Below, one piece after another: positions 43,701-55,112 of a stretch of 64,000 nt of DNA. The first letter of the stretch is position 1; every line of letters starts with the position of its first letter. The position numbers and the translations under genes were made by a program. A model generated the notes under the pieces. The model saw only the letters and a list, made by a program, of their open reading frames with translations. It ran no database searches and was not told the DNA's origin. The DNA comes from Fallopia convolvulus (taxonomy: Eukaryota; Streptophyta; Magnoliopsida; Caryophyllales; Polygonaceae), in contig OZ024722.1 of assembly GCA_964016875.1 (NCBI GenBank), positions 13,398,576 to 13,462,575 on the forward strand. Reading direction: 5' to 3'.

Positions 43701-43971
43701 GTACCTGACAACCATTCTTATCAAAAACAACTTGATATTTTCCATTAAGACAGATTTGGGAAACACTTAGAAGTTTGAAACTGAGATTGTCAACTAGATT
43801 CACATTGTCTATAGTTAGCTTATCCGAAAATCTTACTGTACCTATACCAGAAATACCACCTTTATTGTTGTTGCCGAAGGTCATCTTACCTCCCTTGTAT
43901 TCTTGAAGTGAGACAAAATCCCTGGGGTTTCCCGACATATGAGTTGAGCACGCACTATCAATGAGCTAGGG
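40772..43971 (-). pseudogene. pol of second Sirevirus-like element
   Basis: Protease (SACSTHMSGN) and GAG-pre-integrase (LWHKRFGHASFQLL, CETCVRGKQ) read from 43938, after an in-frame stop in place of the Trp expected before the protease motif. A shift near 43240 leads into integrase (SVRSDHGIEFDN, PQQNGVVEKKNR), an acidic linker and RT. Stops lie near 41987, 41567 and 41099 (Glu codon to TAA in LSTAEAEY). RT keeps VYVDDIIFG, so unlike the younger inner element its active site is intact. RNase H (DNTSAINISKNPVQHSKTKHIEI in two pieces) ends at 40772. Confidence 0.9.
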
Positions 43972-44006
43972 CTCCTGGTCACCCACTTCAAGCTGCATTG
44001 AAAGAA

Positions 44007-46017
44007 TTAGTTCTTACGAACCCAGAGTTGTTTAACTCCTCTGGGTTTGGCAACATAGTAACTTCTAAAATAACTTTTATCACAATTACCATACACAGAT
44101 CCTGGATGACAGTTAGTGACATTGGATCTGCCATAACTGTCATTCAGAGTCTGTGACCTTGCATGTTCATCATCTCTTGATTTTTTGTGACAACCATGTT
44201 GGTAGTGACCAGGATTGCCACAGTACCAACATGTCCTGTGAGACTTTAGGGCCACGTATTTGCTATAACCTGGATAGATGGGTTTGTTGTTGATGCGAGA
44301 TTGAAAATCAATTTGTGACGGAGCCGAGTTCTGGAGTTGTTTATGCCATATGTTGTACATCTTTTGATCAGGATACCATTGTTGCTTCCCTTTGTCAGGC
44401 TTATCCACCACATGTGTAGAACAACTTGCATTGTCACTACACATAGGAGTTTTACCTTTAGACACAAGGGGAGCAGCCTTGGTACCCTGAGTATTGGGTG
44501 CACGAAAAAGCCAATTCCAGATCTGTCTACCTCCTTCACAAATTTCTTTTTATAGTCATTTCTAACCTCTTGAGCCTTTTTAGCAACAAACTCATCTAGC
44601 CATTTCTTCTTTTTAGTCTCGTCATCAATCTTTAAGTCCTCTAGATCTTTAGACAACTTAGCATTACCCAGTCTGAGCATGAGTCTTTCACCTTCTAGGT
44701 CAGTGACTTATTTTTCCAAGTCGTTGACTTGTTTTTGCAAATCAATGACTTGGATGTTTGAATCTGAGCATGACTCACAGGTTATTGACTTAGGAGATGA
44801 AATCTTTTCAAGCTCAATTGCCTTAGAGGACCAGTGTTTGTTATCATCGAAGAGATTGGAGATTGTTTCTTCATTATCTTCCAACTTTTCTCTTAACTCA
44901 GTGACCTGAGTTCTAAGCTTTTCAATGATAGCAACCATCTGTTCTCTAGACTTTTTGGCTAAAAGAGAAGAATGTTCAGAATCATTTACCTCTTGGGATG
45001 ATTTATCTTCAATGGCCATGCAACATTTTCCTCTTGTCGGCGCCACCTCATCATCATCATCAGACATGTCCCAAGTTGCCATCATGCTTTTACCAGCTTC
45101 TCCACTTTTTCTTTTTGGACAATGCTTGGCAAAGTGTCCTCTAGCCTGACATTGATAGCAAATGACATCCTTCATATCCTTCCCTTATTTGGTTGATTCT
45201 GGAGCCTTCATGGGAGCTTTGTTGCGATTCCACAGTCTCTTCATAGCTTTAGAGATGAGAGCAACATCCTCATCTACTCCTTCAGTGTCATCGTCTCCCT
45301 GAGCCAAGTCAAAGGCTCTTTCAACCTTGAGAGCGAAGTTCTTGACTTTATTTGAGTCGAGTCTCTCAACTCTTCTCTGCTGAATGCCTCCATACATAGT
45401 GAGTTGTCCAACAAGGTCTTCCAAGGTCAGCAACTTGGTTTCTTTTTGAGTGAGAAGAGACGAAGCAATGCTGTCCCAGCTCTTGTTCAATCCGAGATTA
45501 ACTTGTTGGTGAGTTTCCATTGAGGAATTTCTTCACCAAGAAACTCCAGTTGATTCACAATCGTTTGAAATCTGGAATGATAATCACGAAGAGATTCTCC
45601 TTTTCCTTGAAAGATGTTATCATACTCTGCTTCGAGACTAATGATCATGTCCTTGTTTACATCATCATTTCCTTGATGAAGTCTTTTAAGGGCGTCCCAG
45701 ATTTCTTTAGCCTTTTTGTAACCTATCACCTTCTTGAGGTCTCCTTCAGTGAGAGCATGATGTAAGACCTTCTTTGCTCTAGCATTCTTTTCCAAGTTTT
45801 TGAAGTCAACATCATCGTACTCAGCCGTGGTCTTTTCAGTTTTTCCATCTTTTCCAAGAGCAAAAGTTTCTGGACCAACTTCTATCACCTTCCACAATTG
45901 GCCATCAAGAGAGCAGATATGAGTTTTCATCTGTTCAACCCACCAGTTGTACTCTCCTACCCTGAGAATTGGAGGTTTCCAGAAAGAGTCATTCACGGAA
46001 GTGTTGGTGGACGTCAT
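44007..46017 (-). pseudogene. gag of second Sirevirus-like element
   Basis: It starts MTSTNTSVND at 46017 and is broken into at least five frames. The capsid-like part (KPPILRVGEYNWWVEQMKTH; YHSRFQTIVNQL) is N-terminal. Two CCHC knuckles are intact: CYQCQARGHFAKHC near 45160 and CWYCGNPGHYQHGC near 44230. It ends LWVRKN at 44007, followed by TAATTCTTTCAATGCAG, the acceptor-like junction. The gag and pol frames differ here, as expected after indels. Confidence 0.88.
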
Positions 46018-46059
46018 TTTTTTGCAGTAAAAAGTACTAAAACACAATCTAGAGCCTTG

Positions 46060-46071
46060 GCTCTGATACCA
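46060..46071 (-). other. primer binding site of second Sirevirus-like element
   Basis: TGGTATCAGAGC on the minus strand, two bases from the LTR at 46074; initiator methionine tRNA type. Confidence 0.9.
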
Positions 46072-46073
46072 AT

Positions 46074-46877
46074 TGTAGGATCGTTAGTACTAGGACGAGT
46101 CGGCGACTCCTATGAAGTCATCGACTTTGAGTAATAAAGCAGCAGAATAAATGGACAGTAAAATAAACGCTACCAACGTTCAATGACAAGCGATGTATAG
46201 TGGAAACTCTTCGTAAACCAACTAGTTTACTTAGAGAAAAACCACTCCCTTCCAAGTTTATCACTTGGTCGGATTTCAAGAGTCCTTAGACTCGCTCTAT
46301 TAATTTCTTGAGTGATTACAAAGCTCTCCCGTGTACAAGAATGAATCACACACCCTTGAACCACGCTCTACCTTTGCACTCACACTCTCAATCTCACGCT
46401 ATGCCCAAGATCTCTGGACTCACCACTCGTACGAAACCTACGCACAAGTATTCTCTTTCTTTCTTACACACGATTATGAAATTACGCTCAAGAGTCTTTT
46501 CGATTAGCCTAAACACTAGAGTATTTAAACTAAGGTAAGAGAGATCTCATGTATATTATTTTCCATTCGATTAGGAAAACAATATACACTCAATCTTTTA
46601 CAAATCTTTCCAAATATACAATTTTACGCACACTAAAATATTCTAGGAGAATCAAATTATCTTCATCTTGATTTTAGCACTCTTTTGATGATCTTCTCCT
46701 AAAATAGAACAACGCAGCTGCCTCCAATTAAACGCACATGATTTGTGTGTTCCTTCCGTAAATAGATCGTTTCGCCAGCTGGTTATGTCAGTGACTTTGC
46801 CAAGTCACCGACTCGACTTGCAAACTCAGGGTCACTGACTCTGGAACCATCAAAACTCAAACTTCCATCTTCTAACA
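46074..46877 (-). repeat. 5' LTR of second Sirevirus-like element
   Basis: 804 bases, about 96.5% identical by eye to the partner. It holds four perfect GTCNNNGAC sites (GTCGGCGAC, GTCAGTGAC, GTCACCGAC, GTCACTGAC). Confidence 0.93.
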
Positions 46878-47038
46878 AAGGCGATTAAGGCAATTGTTCT
46901 TCAAAACAAAAAAAGTTGGATAATTAAAGGGCTTGGACTTAAAATTATGTTGCCTACGTATCCTATCGGGGTTATAGAGGAATCAAAGCCCACATAGTTC
47001 TCTTACCTTTCGATATGAAACCCCGGTTTGCTTACCAT

Positions 47039-49198
47039 CTACGTCGATCCATCGGAACCGGCGGAAGCGCTTTGGGATTGGGAGTCATCGTCTAGGCCGT
47101 CTGAGTCGGATGTTTCGGATACCTCCGCCTTTTGTTGACGAATGTCTGCCCTCTTCCAATCACATACGCACACTTGGGCTTCCAAGACATGGAGCTTTGA
47201 GCTCGATCACTTTGCGTTTAGGACGTGTCCTCCTTCGCTAAATGTTTGCTTTATCGATACGGTCGAGGCGGGAACAACAAGCACTTGAGCTGCGATCTTG
47301 ACCAAGGTTGGGAAAGTCTTCTTGTGGGTCTTCCACCAAGGTAAACTATCAAATTCTTCTTCACCAAACTCAAAGTGGGTTGTTAGATATGTTTCAAACT
47401 CCGCATTCGAGCTCGAATGTCTCGGTCTCTTGGTAAGGCTATGTATAATACTAGCCCCCCCCCACCCCCACCCCACTTTTTAGTAGCACCGAGGGGACTC
47501 AAGCTCAAAGAGGAGGATGAATGTGGAGGTAATGGAGAAGAACTAACACTAGATGAATATTCGGTAACCAATTCCTCAATTGATTTTCTTACTTTACTAA
47601 GTATATCCCCAACACTAGCAATATCATCATTAACATCCAACTCCAATGCATTATAATAACCATTCAAAAATATTTCTAAACCACTAATCTTAAACCTAGG
47701 ATCAAACACATAAGCAACAAGATAAATATCGGGGATAACTTTATAATAGGTCAACCATTTCGTTTTCATGCATCATAGCACCACAAAGTTCGAGGAATTT
47801 CATCCCCTCGACAAAACCACCCGCCACATTCAATGCTTCAAAACAAAACAAATGAGCAAAAGGTTGATAAACATGACTAAAAGTTAATGTTGCATCATGA
47901 AATATTCTCAAAACTTCTAAGATATTATAACAATAATCCCAAGATTGAGAAATAATGGCATTGTCGGGAATATATATGACAGCAAAAGAAGTCAAAACTT
48001 CTTTATAAGGCATGCATGCATGAAGTAGTTTCAAAGTGGAGTTCTAACAGTGGCAAACATCTTTTGGAAAAGTTCAGTGTGAAACACCTTTTTGAGTATA
48101 AAACGACTTCCAATCTTGGGCGGTTCGGGGGCTAGCCCACATACGACTAACAACATATCTAATAGGAGCGATTAAACCTGACATAATATTTAAACCATCT
48201 TTGACACATATGTTTAAATATGGCAAATACATCTTACATGAAAATACTTCGCTCCAAGAATTGGTTGACAATGCGGAATCAAATCTTGGATTGAAGCGGT
48301 GTTGTTAGATGCATTGTCAAACGAGATAGAAAAAACTAGATGAAGTAGTCTATACTCTTCCAAAATATTATGAATAATGTTACTAATCATTAAAGTGGTA
48401 TAAGAAAAATCAAATACTCTATAAGCCAAAACACGTTTTTGCACATTAAAATGATCATCAATAAAATGACATGTTAAGCCCATGTATGAATGATTTTGCC
48501 ATGGATCACTCCAAATATCACTACAAATTGAAACTTTAATATCATTTTGAGCAAAAAAATTCACCAATGCCATTTTACGGGTTTTATATGCTTTCATCAC
48601 ATTTTTTTTACCGACTTCCTAGTAGTCGGTTTATAAGCGGGTTGTACATAATTAGTCATCCAATTGTTAAATCCTAACTTTTTGGCAAAACTAAATGATA
48701 AGGGATCAACACAAATAGACTCGGAGAAGGCATACATGCTATCATTATGCTTATAAGTAAATAAATGAGGGTTATAATGAGGATTAAGGGAATAAGAAGT
48801 TGCAAACCCGGAGAGTTAGGATTGTCATTGCATCACGCCTAACTTGTGGGGTGTGCTTTCTTCACGTGACCAGACAATGTTCTATAGCCCGATCCCGACA
48901 ACCATGTGTAATGCTTAGGACAATAGTTACAATGAACTTTAAATTTCTTGGTAGATGCATCATAAGCTCCCTTTCGAAAATGTTTTGTAAAAATGTCAGA
49001 TTTAAGGATTGGAGCCTCGCTCGCATCGGATCTGTGATCCACATCCATTCCCTCATTTTCATCAGGAGTGGACGATCCCGATTGTACCACATTGGGATCC
49101 GAGAAGTCGGACAAGTTGATAGTGGGTACAAATTCTACATTTGCACCACTCTCTTGTGAGCCAAAAATTTGATCAATGTTAAGAAATAATCCTTCCAT
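47039..49198 (-). pseudogene. hAT transposase (BED finger, RNase H-like core, dimerisation tail)
   Basis: The N-terminus (MEGLFLNIDQIFG) leads to a BED zinc finger (HCNYCPKHYTWLSGSG..TLSGHVKKAH). The RNase H-like core shows SICSDIWSDPWQNHSYMGLT (first Asp), FSISFDNASNNT (second Asp) and HVRCICHI. Later segments have FDPRFKISGL and the hAT dimerisation region (FDSLPWWKTHKKTFPTLVKI, VPASTVSIKQTFSEGG). At least three frame changes and several stops break it; one TGA after LNAK fits CGA to TGA. A short tail continues to 47039. It once cut and pasted this element in the nucleus; it is now inactive. A Pro/Ser-rich and C-run patch at 47455-47475 interrupts the C-terminal part. Confidence 0.88.
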
Positions 49199-49554
49199 TT
49201 TCTTAAAATGTAACTAAACAAGTAAGCAAAGAGCAAGTTGTGGTAAAGAAATATGTAATTAAGAAGATAATGAACCTTAAAATTACAAAGCAATAAGATG
49301 TAAAGACAATTGTGTTAATTTTTTGAAAGAACAATTATGAAAGCAATTGTAAAAACTAGTAAAGATTGAGAATTGAGAGAGCTTTGTAAACTTGAGAGCT
49401 TTGTAAACTTGAGAGATTGCGAGATATTGGTAGTGTGGGTGGGAATGAGATCATGTAGTGAGTATTTATATAAGAAATGTATCAACTAGTCGTTAGAATT
49501 ATGAACTAGCCGTTGAAACCTAGCCGTTAAAAACTAGATGTTGGTATTTAAACC

Positions 49555-50334
49555 AAAATGCGACCGCGACCAGAGACCCGTAGTCACGGTTTCTCATTCC
49601 GCGACCGCGACATAAGACTAGACCTGGGTTTCGGTTCATCCGAACCGGCGAACCGCCGGTTGCTGAACAGCCGGGCCCGGTTCCCGCTACGGTTTCGGTT
49701 CCGGTTTGTCCACCCCCGGAACCGGAGAACCGGCGGTTTTGGAACCGGGAATTGGCGGTTCCAAATCGGGTGGAACCGCCGGTTCACTAATAAAAAAAAG
49801 TAAAATAGTGTAACCGCGGTCGCAACTCATTGGACCGCGATCGCGGTTTTCATTCAGAGGTTAAATTTTTTTTTTTAATATTTTCGGTTCCAAACCGGAA
49901 CCGGGAGAAACCGGCTCCGGAACCGAAACCGGGAGAAACCGGCTCCGGAACCGAAACCGGGAGAAACCGGCTCCGGAACCGGCCGGAACTGGGGAACCGG
50001 CCCATGCCCGGTTCCGGTTCCATTGTTCCGAGGAACCGGAACCGCCGGTTTGCAAACTGGAACCGCCGGTTTGCAAACCGGACCCAGGTCTACATAAGAC
50101 CCGCGATCGCGGTTTTGGTTTTTGCGCAAAACCAACGCTTTTTGTTAAAAAAACCGCGATTGAGAGTCTCAGGCCGCGGTCGTGATTTCAAATCTTGTTC
50201 AAAAAAAAGCCGTTAACCGGGAACCGGCGGTTCCCGGTTCCAAGGGTGGATGAACCGGAACCGTAGCAGGAACCGGACCTGTCGGTTTCTGAACCGGCGG
50301 TTCGCCGGTTCATCCGAACCAGAACCCAGGTCTA
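49555..50334 (-). repeat. hAT right end with subterminal repeats (split by MITE)
   Basis: CGCGACCGCGAC, CCGCGATCGCGGTT and related repeats occupy 49558-49618 and 50093-50190. The last 120 bases (50214-50334) are CCGGTT/AACCGG-rich and end AACCCAGGTCTA. These 120 bases are clearly homologous to both ends of the MITE inside. Confidence 0.75.
49619..50092. mobile_element. hAT MITE of the same family, inserted in the hAT end
   Basis: A 474-base element with TAGACCTGGGTTTCGG...AACC-type ends (GGACCCAGGTCTA) and a perfect 8-base duplication CATAAGAC (49611-49618 and 50093-50100). Its outer ~120 bases match the terminal part of the surrounding hAT element, so it is a deletion derivative that probably used the same transposase. 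The interior repeats CCGGCTCCGGAACCG three times. Confidence 0.88.
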
Positions 50335-50505
50335 GTTGGGATCCTCTGTGACTAAATATGCTACTAAGGTTGTGCCTCCAATGACATAATGTCATGTGTC
50401 TTTTTATAAGTATTTTTATTAAGTAAAATTAAGCGAAGAAAATAAGATTTTTTTACTTTCGTTATTCTTTCTCCATGCTTACCTTTCTTCTTGCTCTTCT
50501 TCCTC

Positions 50506-50999
50506 TTATAAAGGGGCGCTCCTCAAGACATTTAGAAGGCTGACCAGTTTCTCAACCCTAGATTGATAGGTAGATATTGTTTCATCTGTTTTCATTTCAA
50601 AGTTGAAGTAGTCACACTTGGCATCATGAAGATGACTTTTGTGGAGGTCCTCACTCCCAACATGCATTTTCTCAATAGCTAGCCACATTCTTTGTACATC
50701 TTTCACGTTCACGACCTTCAACATGCCTTCATTCCCAAGGGCATTCATGAGATACATCCTTGCGTTGAAGTTTTTCTCCATACCTTGGTACTCAGATGGT
50801 CCCCCAGTCTTTCTTACTGGCTTTCTTTGCAACAGGGACCTCGTAATCACCATCTTCAATGGTGCACCAAGCTTAATTTATAATCATCAGTCTTCATCTA
50901 GTTAACAAACAGAATCTTCCAGTGTTGGTACTCACCGACCTTGAACAAAGGCGACTTATTGTTGTTCAAACCAACATCATAGTGGGTGTTGGAACTCAT
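50506..50999 (-). pseudogene. gag remnant of the outer-element family
   Basis: It begins at an ATG (50999) just inside the PBS region and shows GPSEYQGMEKNFNARMYLMNAL, KMHVGSEDLHKSHLHDAK and STYQSRVEKL, closely matching the gag at 16123-16845. It has a frame break and a stop near the start and is cut off near 50506. Its LTR is at 51054-52014. Confidence 0.85.
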
Positions 51000-51053
51000 C
51001 TTGTTAACTTGCAATGAAAACACTATTTAGAGCAAACCTACTCTAGGGCCAAT

Positions 51054-52014
51054 TATTGGAATGAGTGTGTTAGTAATACAGACATTGTTCCCACATGAAT
51101 AGTGAACTGAGCAACAGAATTAAGACAATTATGCAGGTAACAGTTTGACACAATCTCTTAGAGTAGAAACCCCGATCAACCAACTAGTTGAACGAGTAAA
51201 ACCACTACCTCCTTAGAGGATTTCAAACATCTTCTTATATTATTAATCCTTTCATGAGCTACAAGGCAAGTAGGGACTCCAAGATAATCTAATCTAATAT
51301 CTAAACTCTAGATCTATTAAACCCTAACTTCTCAGCCTAAGCACATAAAGATAATATCCTTTGAAGACTGAAAAACACTAGTAATAACTTACTTAACACC
51401 TTGAGGAAGCTTCCATGGCACTTGATTGCTCTGCTCGCTTGATAGCAATGGAGATCAGTCGAGATCCGTGGAGATCGATCAATAGAAAACCTAAAGTCTA
51501 CTCTTATTTATAGAAGAGACTTGGGTCTAATATAATATTATTTCCTTGTCGAGGAATATTATTTTTCCACCCAAAAATATCTTCTACAAACCGATTAGAT
51601 AACATAATATTCCATGAGATCTTTTCTTAACCTAGAAAGCATCTCTTTGCGCTACAAGCTACTCCCAATTTGGTGAGATATGATTCCGATTTTATCTACA
51701 GAGATTATTTTCTAATAACCAACTATTTCAGATGTCAAATCTTTGGGAATCGAATCTTTCTGTAAGGGATTGAAGTGCTTTCCTTATTTAGAATCTGTCC
51801 AAGCGTCGACGCTACTGTTCCCTCACATCAACGTCAACTCATTCCTGCATCCATACTTCTCATTTGACATGTATTACCTACAATTATTATGGAAACATAC
51901 AACCCATCAATTCTCATAGAGTTTTTCATTATCAAAAGTTCAAGACACAAGGGAACGATCAATACTATTCCCATGGTAACAGTGTTACCGTTCTCGTGGT
52001 ATCAGTATCCAACA
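51054..52014 (-). repeat. LTR of the outer-element family, truncated copy
   Basis: 961 bases matching 16900-17873 with clearly more differences than the two LTRs of the outer element have between themselves. The start is TATTGG instead of TGTTGG. A mutated PBS (CTCTAGGGCCAA on the plus strand) precedes it. The 3' half of the element is lost, so this is an older, partial insertion. Confidence 0.88.
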
Positions 52015-52240
52015 TTGCAAATCCCTCATTGATTACAATCTGGCAACATGCCTACTTTGAGGCTACAAAAGCCGCTCTGGCCAAGGAATCTCTTTGTTTG
52101 AAATCTCTCATTACATCAACAACATATCTTGTACACAATTACAAACATCAAGCAATATCACACGATGAGTTTATTTATGAAACTGATGCTTACCTTGAAG
52201 AAGAAGCACATGTTATGAAAAACTGAATTAAGTTGGCCAG
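52015..52240 (+). other. unexplained exon-like frame
   Basis: Right after the LTR, a plus-strand frame stays open to a TGA at 52226 and reads with ordinary protein composition (TIWQHAYFEATKAALAKESL ... DAYLEEEAHVMKN). I do not recognise it. It is neither LTR nor Copia sequence and may be a captured exon or part of a host gene split by the neighbouring insertions. Confidence 0.35.
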
Positions 52241-53662
52241 CCTAAACATTACATTTGGATATTACAAACTGTTTTCAACGATTCCTTTGAGGAGCATGTG
52301 TCCCTGGTTGTCCTTCACATAACAACAAGTAGGAAAAAAGATCATATAGGCATCATTATCTCTATTTAATTGAGAAACACTGATTAAGCTTTTCTTAATT
52401 TGAGAGACAAAAAGAATATTATGTAATTGAACTGGGCGAGGGTAAGCAAGTAAAGATGAATTGCCCAAGATGTCATAGGAAGAGAAATACCATTGCCTAC
52501 TTGCAAACCATCATTGTCGTTGTAATCGTAATGCACCGAAATATTGCCCAAGTCTGATGTAGCATGAGTGTTGGCTCTTGTGTCAAAATACCAATTTGGA
52601 TCAACCAAGGTAGACAGAGGTGCCCCAATTTGGTATGCATGACGTTGCTACTTGAGTGGAGGAGGGCCGAACTGCTGTTGATAAGCCTGATGTTGTTGAT
52701 CATTGCCACAACCTCTTCCACCTCGGCCACGGCCTCGACCACCCTTTTGACTATAATTTTGGATTGGTAGGCAAATAATCAGTCAAGTTGGCTCGACCTC
52801 AACAATTTATTGCTTCGTATCCCGGCTTGGCATATATTTGACATTGAAGACGAGTACGAGTCCCATCAGCCGAAGACTCGCCCCGTCCCTGAGATTGAGA
52901 TGAGCGGCCAACACGACTTGCAACATTAGCGGTCAGGCCATGCTCGGTTGTTGGTGTGATGGACGTGTTGATGTGCGCTTCCTCACGAAGAAGGAGATCT
53001 AATAACTCATCAGAAGAAATAGGATTGTGCTGCATATTGAAGGACGTGAGGAACGCCGAGTAAGATGAGTCCAAGCCATTGAGAACACATTCAATAAAGT
53101 TTGAATCAGGAACAACATACGAGCACTCTGCTAGGGCATCGGAAAAGGCTCTCTTTTTCTCAACATAATCGAGTATGCTAAGAGATCCCTTTTTAAGGTT
53201 TTGCATCTCAGTCTTGAGATGCATAACACGCGCTCGATTTTGCGCAAAGAACATCCACTCGAGAATAAACAAAGCGCCATGAGTAGTTTGTGCCCTAGCA
53301 ACATGGGCCAAAAGTGGTGTTGTGAGACTCGAGCGAAGCCAAAGAAGAATGTAACAATCCTTCTGCTTCCAATCATCATAAGCCGGATTCAGAACCGGCG
53401 GAGCAGAGGAGTCACTTGCAGACGGAAGAAACTCCGAAATAGCCTGACTTTCAAGAAGAAAAGATTGAAGCTTGAATGCTTCCAACGCTGATTTAACGGT
53501 GTGGCGCCAAAGTGTGTAGTTGGTGCGATCGAGGCGCACAGTCAAGGTCGGAAACTGCAGGGTCGAAACCCCAAGAGAACTGGCCGCTGCCATTAGGAGA
53601 TTGTCGGATTGTTTGGAGTGATCATCAACAATAGTTTTGGTGGAAGAATCACCGTCGGTCAT
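52241..53662 (-). pseudogene. Ale-like Copia gag and protease, truncated
   Basis: Gag reads 287 residues from MTDGDSSTKT (53662) with LTVRLDRTNYTLWRHTVKSA, the usual Copia UBN2-type start, and a ruined zinc knuckle (CQIYAKPGYEAINC). After frame breaks the protease motif appears as WYFDTRANTHATSDLGN (Gly to Arg at the active site) and a GAG-pre-integrase piece (CCYVKDNQGHMLLKG). The copy stops there near 52241; integrase and RT are absent. Confidence 0.85.
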
Positions 53663-53723
53663 GGTGAACAGAATGAATTAGGCGGAAGATCGTGAAAGGA
53701 TCAACCAATATGATACCATATAA

Positions 53724-53944
53724 TGTAAAGAAAGATTTTGTGGAATGTTCTTCTTGATCTCTATATTGATATGAGGAGAATATTTATACAAGTATAAGTC
53801 CTTGGGCTCCAAGGAACTAAGAGTTACAAGATATATATAAAATACATAAGGATAGAATTTTATCTTAAAGATATAATAAACATTGAGAATAAAATCTATC
53901 CTAATATGAAAATAATATCCTAATAAAGACAAACAGAAAATACA
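53724..53944 (-). repeat. 5' LTR of the Ale-like Copia fragment
   Basis: About 221 bases between TGTAAAG and ATACA on the plus strand, next to a PBS-like TGGTATCATATTGG (minus, about 53706-53719). Short LTRs are usual for Ale elements. No second LTR remains. Confidence 0.65.
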
Positions 53945-54098
53945 TACCCCTTACTTAAAAATAATATGGTTGCATCGGTCACACAATCCAAACATTGTTG
54001 AATTTTGTCATCTACTTCCTCTAAACACTCTTTTTCCTTATCCATCTTGGTCTTCAACAATGGCTATTTTAAAAAACACACTTTCTACGAAAAATATA
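53945..54098. other. short spacer
   Basis: No gene or repeat recognised; it is the original flank of both the Copia fragment and the Stowaway MITE. Confidence 0.4.
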
Positions 54099-54208
54099 CT
54101 CCATCCGTGCAGAAATACATGATGTTTTAGCTTGATTTTCTTGTTTAATAATTTTAACATAATTTACCATAATTTTTCCAATATTGTCCTTATTAATTAA
54201 AAAGAATA

Positions 54209-54209
<1 letters not shown>

Positions 54210-54254
<45 letters not shown>
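54210..54254 (+). repeat. (ATCT)n microsatellite at the Helitron 5' tip
   Basis: About ten to eleven ATCT units run from the first bases of the Helitron. Other Helitron 5' tips here begin TCTATCTA, so the array probably grew from the terminus itself. Confidence 0.9.
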
Positions 54255-55081
54255 ATATACTATAAAATAGAAAAATCTGGGTAATTAATGGCCCATTCAA
54301 TTGGCCTAAACACCCATATCTAATTTTAATTTAATAACAATCTACATCTATATAATAATATAAATAATTTACTTTAGTGTATATTGAATATAAAATAGTT
54401 CTAATTAATAGCCGGTATAAAATTAGATATAATAATTTACTTTATTGGGACCGATTATCAAGCTCATATGATAAGTATGCATCTTATATTTAATCAAAAC
54501 ATGATTTAGTATTTCTTAATCTAATAAAAATAATAATGAGATCGACCTAACAAAATAATTTTTTAACAAATTATAAATTATTTTTCCTGAATAAAACAGA
54601 AGTCTTTGGTATTGGTTAATATTCCATATGTATGGATTCATTGTGAACCATTAAACTAAAGATGCATTTCTAAGATTTATTTTAACTCCTATTAATAAAG
54701 AGCGGTTACATTTTATGAAATTAAGGAGCTTTTTTTAAACTGTTACAATTCATTGTTAAATCTTTACAACTTACAAGTCAAAGCAATTTATTTTAGTAAA
54801 GGTAAGGAATTTGACCGACTAATGAATTGCATGAAAATAATGCAATAATTGCAAATAACCCTATATAGTAACGGAATAGTTAATTCTAATTAGTGAATTG
54901 TCAAAACACAGTTATATCTTTTGGGCATCTTCTTATAAAGGGGCTACTGCACACTAAGGAATTTGAGTATGTGATATTCTACCCAAAAAATTGAGTATGT
55001 GATATCTTTTTTTTTCTTAAAAAATTTAGAGATGGGTGTGTTAATGGATGAGTTTTTAAAAAAATTGTGTTATACTTTATA

Positions 55082-55112
55082 CTAGAAATATATGCCCGTG
55101 CATTTGCACAGG
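55082..55112 (-). mobile_element. Helitron 3' terminus, minus orientation
   Basis: CTAG at 55082-55085 next to GCCCGTGCATTTGCACAGG, a GTGC/GCAC hairpin. A matching 5' end was not found between here and 57500, so the extent is unknown. Confidence 0.45.

Larger units (their letters stand above)
36869..46877 (-). mobile_element. second Sirevirus-like Copia element, decayed
   Basis: It has 804-base LTRs at both ends (TGTAGGATCG...TTCTAACA), a PBS beside the right LTR and a polypurine tract beside the left one, so it reads on the minus strand. The flanks read AACGC and AAGGC, a target duplication with one change. Gag, pol and a third ORF are present in the same order as in the inner element at 5243-16122, but each is broken by stops and shifts. 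The LTRs differ at about 28 of 804 positions (3.5%), so it is about three times older than the inner element. It is inserted in the left subterminal zone of the hAT element. Confidence 0.92.
36675..50334 (-). mobile_element. hAT transposon enlarged by nested insertions
   Basis: The ends are TAGACTTGGGTCTG at 36675 and CAGAACCCAGGTCTA at 50334, flanked by a perfect 8-base target duplication GTTGGGAT (36667-36674 and 50335-50342). Subterminal zones at both ends contain GC-rich palindromes such as CCGCGATCGCGG. Between them are a decayed hAT transposase (47039-49198), a complete Copia element (36869-46877) and a MITE (49619-50092). Removing the two guests leaves about 3.2 kb, a normal hAT size. 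The matching duplication shows that the boundaries are right despite the 13.7-kb span. Confidence 0.9.
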
